Assembly: GCA_002719575.1 (NCBI GenBank)
Contig: PBHS01000020.1
Coordinates: forward strand, 11,323-17,347
Direction: 5' to 3'
DNA length: 6,025 nt
Origin: Gammaproteobacteria bacterium
GTDB taxonomy: Bacteria > Pseudomonadota > Gammaproteobacteria > Pseudomonadales > Pseudohongiellaceae
Made by a program: the position numbers and the translations under genes. This document shows, piece after piece, positions 4,601 to 6,025 of this stretch; within the stretch, counting starts at the first letter, position 1; each line of letters starts with the position of its first letter. The notes under the pieces are model-generated. The model searched no databases and had not been told where the DNA came from. It was given only the letters and a program-made list of their open reading frames with translations.

Positions 4601-6025
4601 TCAGTTCAGCGCCTTGATAACCTCTCTAGCAAGACCCCAGCGATCAAAACCTTGCCTACCATAATCAAGGCCACGACGCACAATAACTAAGTCGTAAGAA
4701 GGCACAATGATCGTAAACTGCCCGCGATTGCCATTGGTCATGTAAGAGTCCTTGGGAACGTCCACGCGATCATCAGGGACGAGCCAGAACTGCCCGCCAT
4801 ACATACTGCCAATTTCCGCAGTTGCGGGCGCCGGACTGGTAACAAAATCAATCCACGCCTCAGAAAGCAAGCGTTCTCCATTCCATACGCCTCTCTGTAG
4901 ATAGAGCAGCCCAAAACGTGCCAGGTCTCTTGCGTTAGTATAAACCTGACTGCTAAGGACAAAATCACCAAAACGATCTGTACTCACCAGGGTGTTTCGC
5001 ATACCGATTTTGTCAAACAACGCCTTCCTTGGGAATTCCGCATATTCTCGCTCACCCCCGAGTGCTCGCTTCATAGCGTAAACCGCGAGTAGCGTGTCAT
5101 AGTTCTCGTAATCCCAGCGGGTGCCCGGCTCACGTATCAGACCGCGGTCTCTCGCGCCTTCGACTGCGCTGTCGCCTGCCCAGTAGGACATGCCGGACCC
5201 GGTTGCATATTCCATTCGATTGTTATCCATTGATTGCAAACCAGTCGACATATTCAGCGCGTGTCGGAGCGTTATTGCATTGCGTGGATCAGTCTCCGGG
5301 GAACTGGCCTCAGGTAGCCATTCAAAACCTAATGAACCGTCCAGTTCCAGACGGCCCTCATCGACCAGCATGCCGATCAGTGTCGTTGCGATACTCTTTG
5401 CTGTAGACCACGTACGCGTCCTTGTGGTCATGTCAAAACCTTCCGCGTAGCGCTCGTGGATAATGTCGCCTTTATAAACCACCATAAGGCTGATCGTCTT
5501 TTGCTCAGGTGTAGGCCGATCAAACGCCCAATCCGAAGCGCGCTGCAAGGCTGCAGCATTTACACCTTGCGACAACGGTCTCACTTCTACCAGATCACCG
5601 TCAGGCCAGGGAATCTGGGAAGGGTTGCCCGGTGGGTACGGCATGGTCAATTCTGGCAACCGATCTGCTTCGGCTAGGGTTTGATCGGGAGGCAATATGA
5701 TGCAGCCAATGCCTTCGCGGAAGATAGCCCTCATTGTCGGCACGTGGCCTGCGTTACCTACCTCAACGCCGCGCTCTTCCCATGCAATACGATAGTCGCC
5801 ACCCTTCGGAGAGCCAATTGGGTCGGGAAGAAAAGCTAGCTCACTTTCGTACAACTGCTCAATTGTACGATTGGAGGTGAACAATCCATTACACATGAAA
5901 ACGGCTTGTTGGCCTCTTCTTATCATCTCCCGCTGATGCTGCCAGTAGTCGTAGCTTCTTTCCTGCTGTGCCATTGCGGATTCGGGCAGAAATGAGGCAA
6001 AAACAAGTGTTGCCGCTGCGAGTAA
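4601..6025 (-). CDS. Exported beta-lactamase-fold serine hydrolase, 5' end outside the window
   Basis: A serine hydrolase of the class C beta-lactamase / 6-aminohexanoate-dimer hydrolase superfamily. The frame has an ATG at 5974 but continues without a stop to the window edge. Those 17 upstream codons read LLAAATLVFASFLPESA, and together with MA they form a signal peptide with an AMA cleavage site before QQ. The real start therefore lies beyond 6025 and the mature enzyme is periplasmic or secreted. Numbering from the ATG at 5974: an N-terminal domain of about 140 residues (CNGLFTSNRTIEQLYESEL, 28-46; IFREGIGCIIL, 84-94) is followed by the catalytic domain. The nucleophile and base are S190-T-A-K193 and the second motif is Y289-E-N291. 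NGNRGQ (414-419) occupies the place of the third KTG-like motif. Such enzymes act as esterases, amidases or peptidases rather than true beta-lactamases; the substrate is unknown. It stops 274 bp before the sulfatase on the same strand. Confidence 0.92.
   Translation of the reverse strand, partial: LLAAATLVFASFLPESAMAQQERSYDYWQHQREMIRRGQQAVFMCNGLFTSNRTIEQLYESELAFLPDPIGSPKGGDYRIAWEERGVEVGNAGHVPTMRAIFREGIGCIILPPDQTLAEADRLPELTMPYPPGNPSQIPWPDGDLVEVRPLSQGVNAAALQRASDWAFDRPTPEQKTISLMVVYKGDIIHERYAEGFDMTTRTRTWSTAKSIATTLIGMLVDEGRLELDGSLGFEWLPEASSPETDPRNAITLRHALNMSTGLQSMDNNRMEYATGSGMSYWAGDSAVEGARDRGLIREPGTRWDYENYDTLLAVYAMKRALGGEREYAEFPRKALFDKIGMRNTLVSTDRFGDFVLSSQVYTNARDLARFGLLYLQRGVWNGERLLSEAWIDFVTSPAPATAEIGSMYGGQFWLVPDDRVDVPKDSYMTNGNRGQFTIIVPSYDLVIVRRGLDYGRQGFDRWGLAREVIKALN

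Noticed and set aside
4601..6025. Beta-lactamase resistance gene
   Set aside because: SxxK and YxN are present but the KTG motif is missing and there is a long N-terminal domain, which points to the broader serine hydrolase group.
2695..6025. A polysaccharide utilisation locus
   Set aside because: There is only one sulfatase and one serine hydrolase, with no TonB receptor, SusD-like protein, glycoside hydrolase or lyase in the window.

Overview
The window reads as chromosomal DNA of a free-living, probably marine gammaproteobacterium. This is an inference from gene content: a YaaA protein, a DUF938 methyltransferase and a gammaproteobacterial-type DUF4265 protein lie side by side, next to a formylglycine-type sulfatase and an exported serine hydrolase of kinds common in marine heterotrophs. 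I see no tRNA, rRNA, CRISPR array, insertion sequence, phage gene or integration site.

Layout. At the left edge, minus strand, is the first part of a gene running off the window (56 to 1). Behind it is a small multi-pass membrane protein of unknown function (461 to 78). Diverging from that protein is a plus-strand cluster of three genes: a DUF4265 protein (517-1020), yaaA (1026-1811, 5 bp later) and a DUF938 SAM-dependent methyltransferase (1850-2479, 38 bp later). The spacing suggests one transcript. After a 215-bp convergent gap come two minus-strand genes: a secreted sulfatase with an extra C-terminal chitobiase-like domain (4326-2695) and, 274 bp upstream of it, a beta-lactamase-fold serine hydrolase (stop at 4601). 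The hydrolase's reading frame stays open through a signal peptide to the right edge, so its true start lies outside the window.

How the genes may work together. The YaaA cluster is cytoplasmic housekeeping or stress physiology; YaaA protects against peroxide by limiting free iron in E. coli, and the roles of its two neighbours are unknown. The sulfatase and serine hydrolase both carry export signals and probably act outside the cytoplasm on sulfated glycans and on an ester, amide or peptide substrate. They look like separate transcription units, and nothing here proves a shared pathway.

The least expected structure is a perfect 12-bp inverted repeat. It places the same sequence over the likely start codons of the two divergent genes at 461 (minus) and 517 (plus), so both proteins begin Met-Ile-Glu. 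I see no clear undescribed system here; most of the window is ordinary accessory and core gene content.
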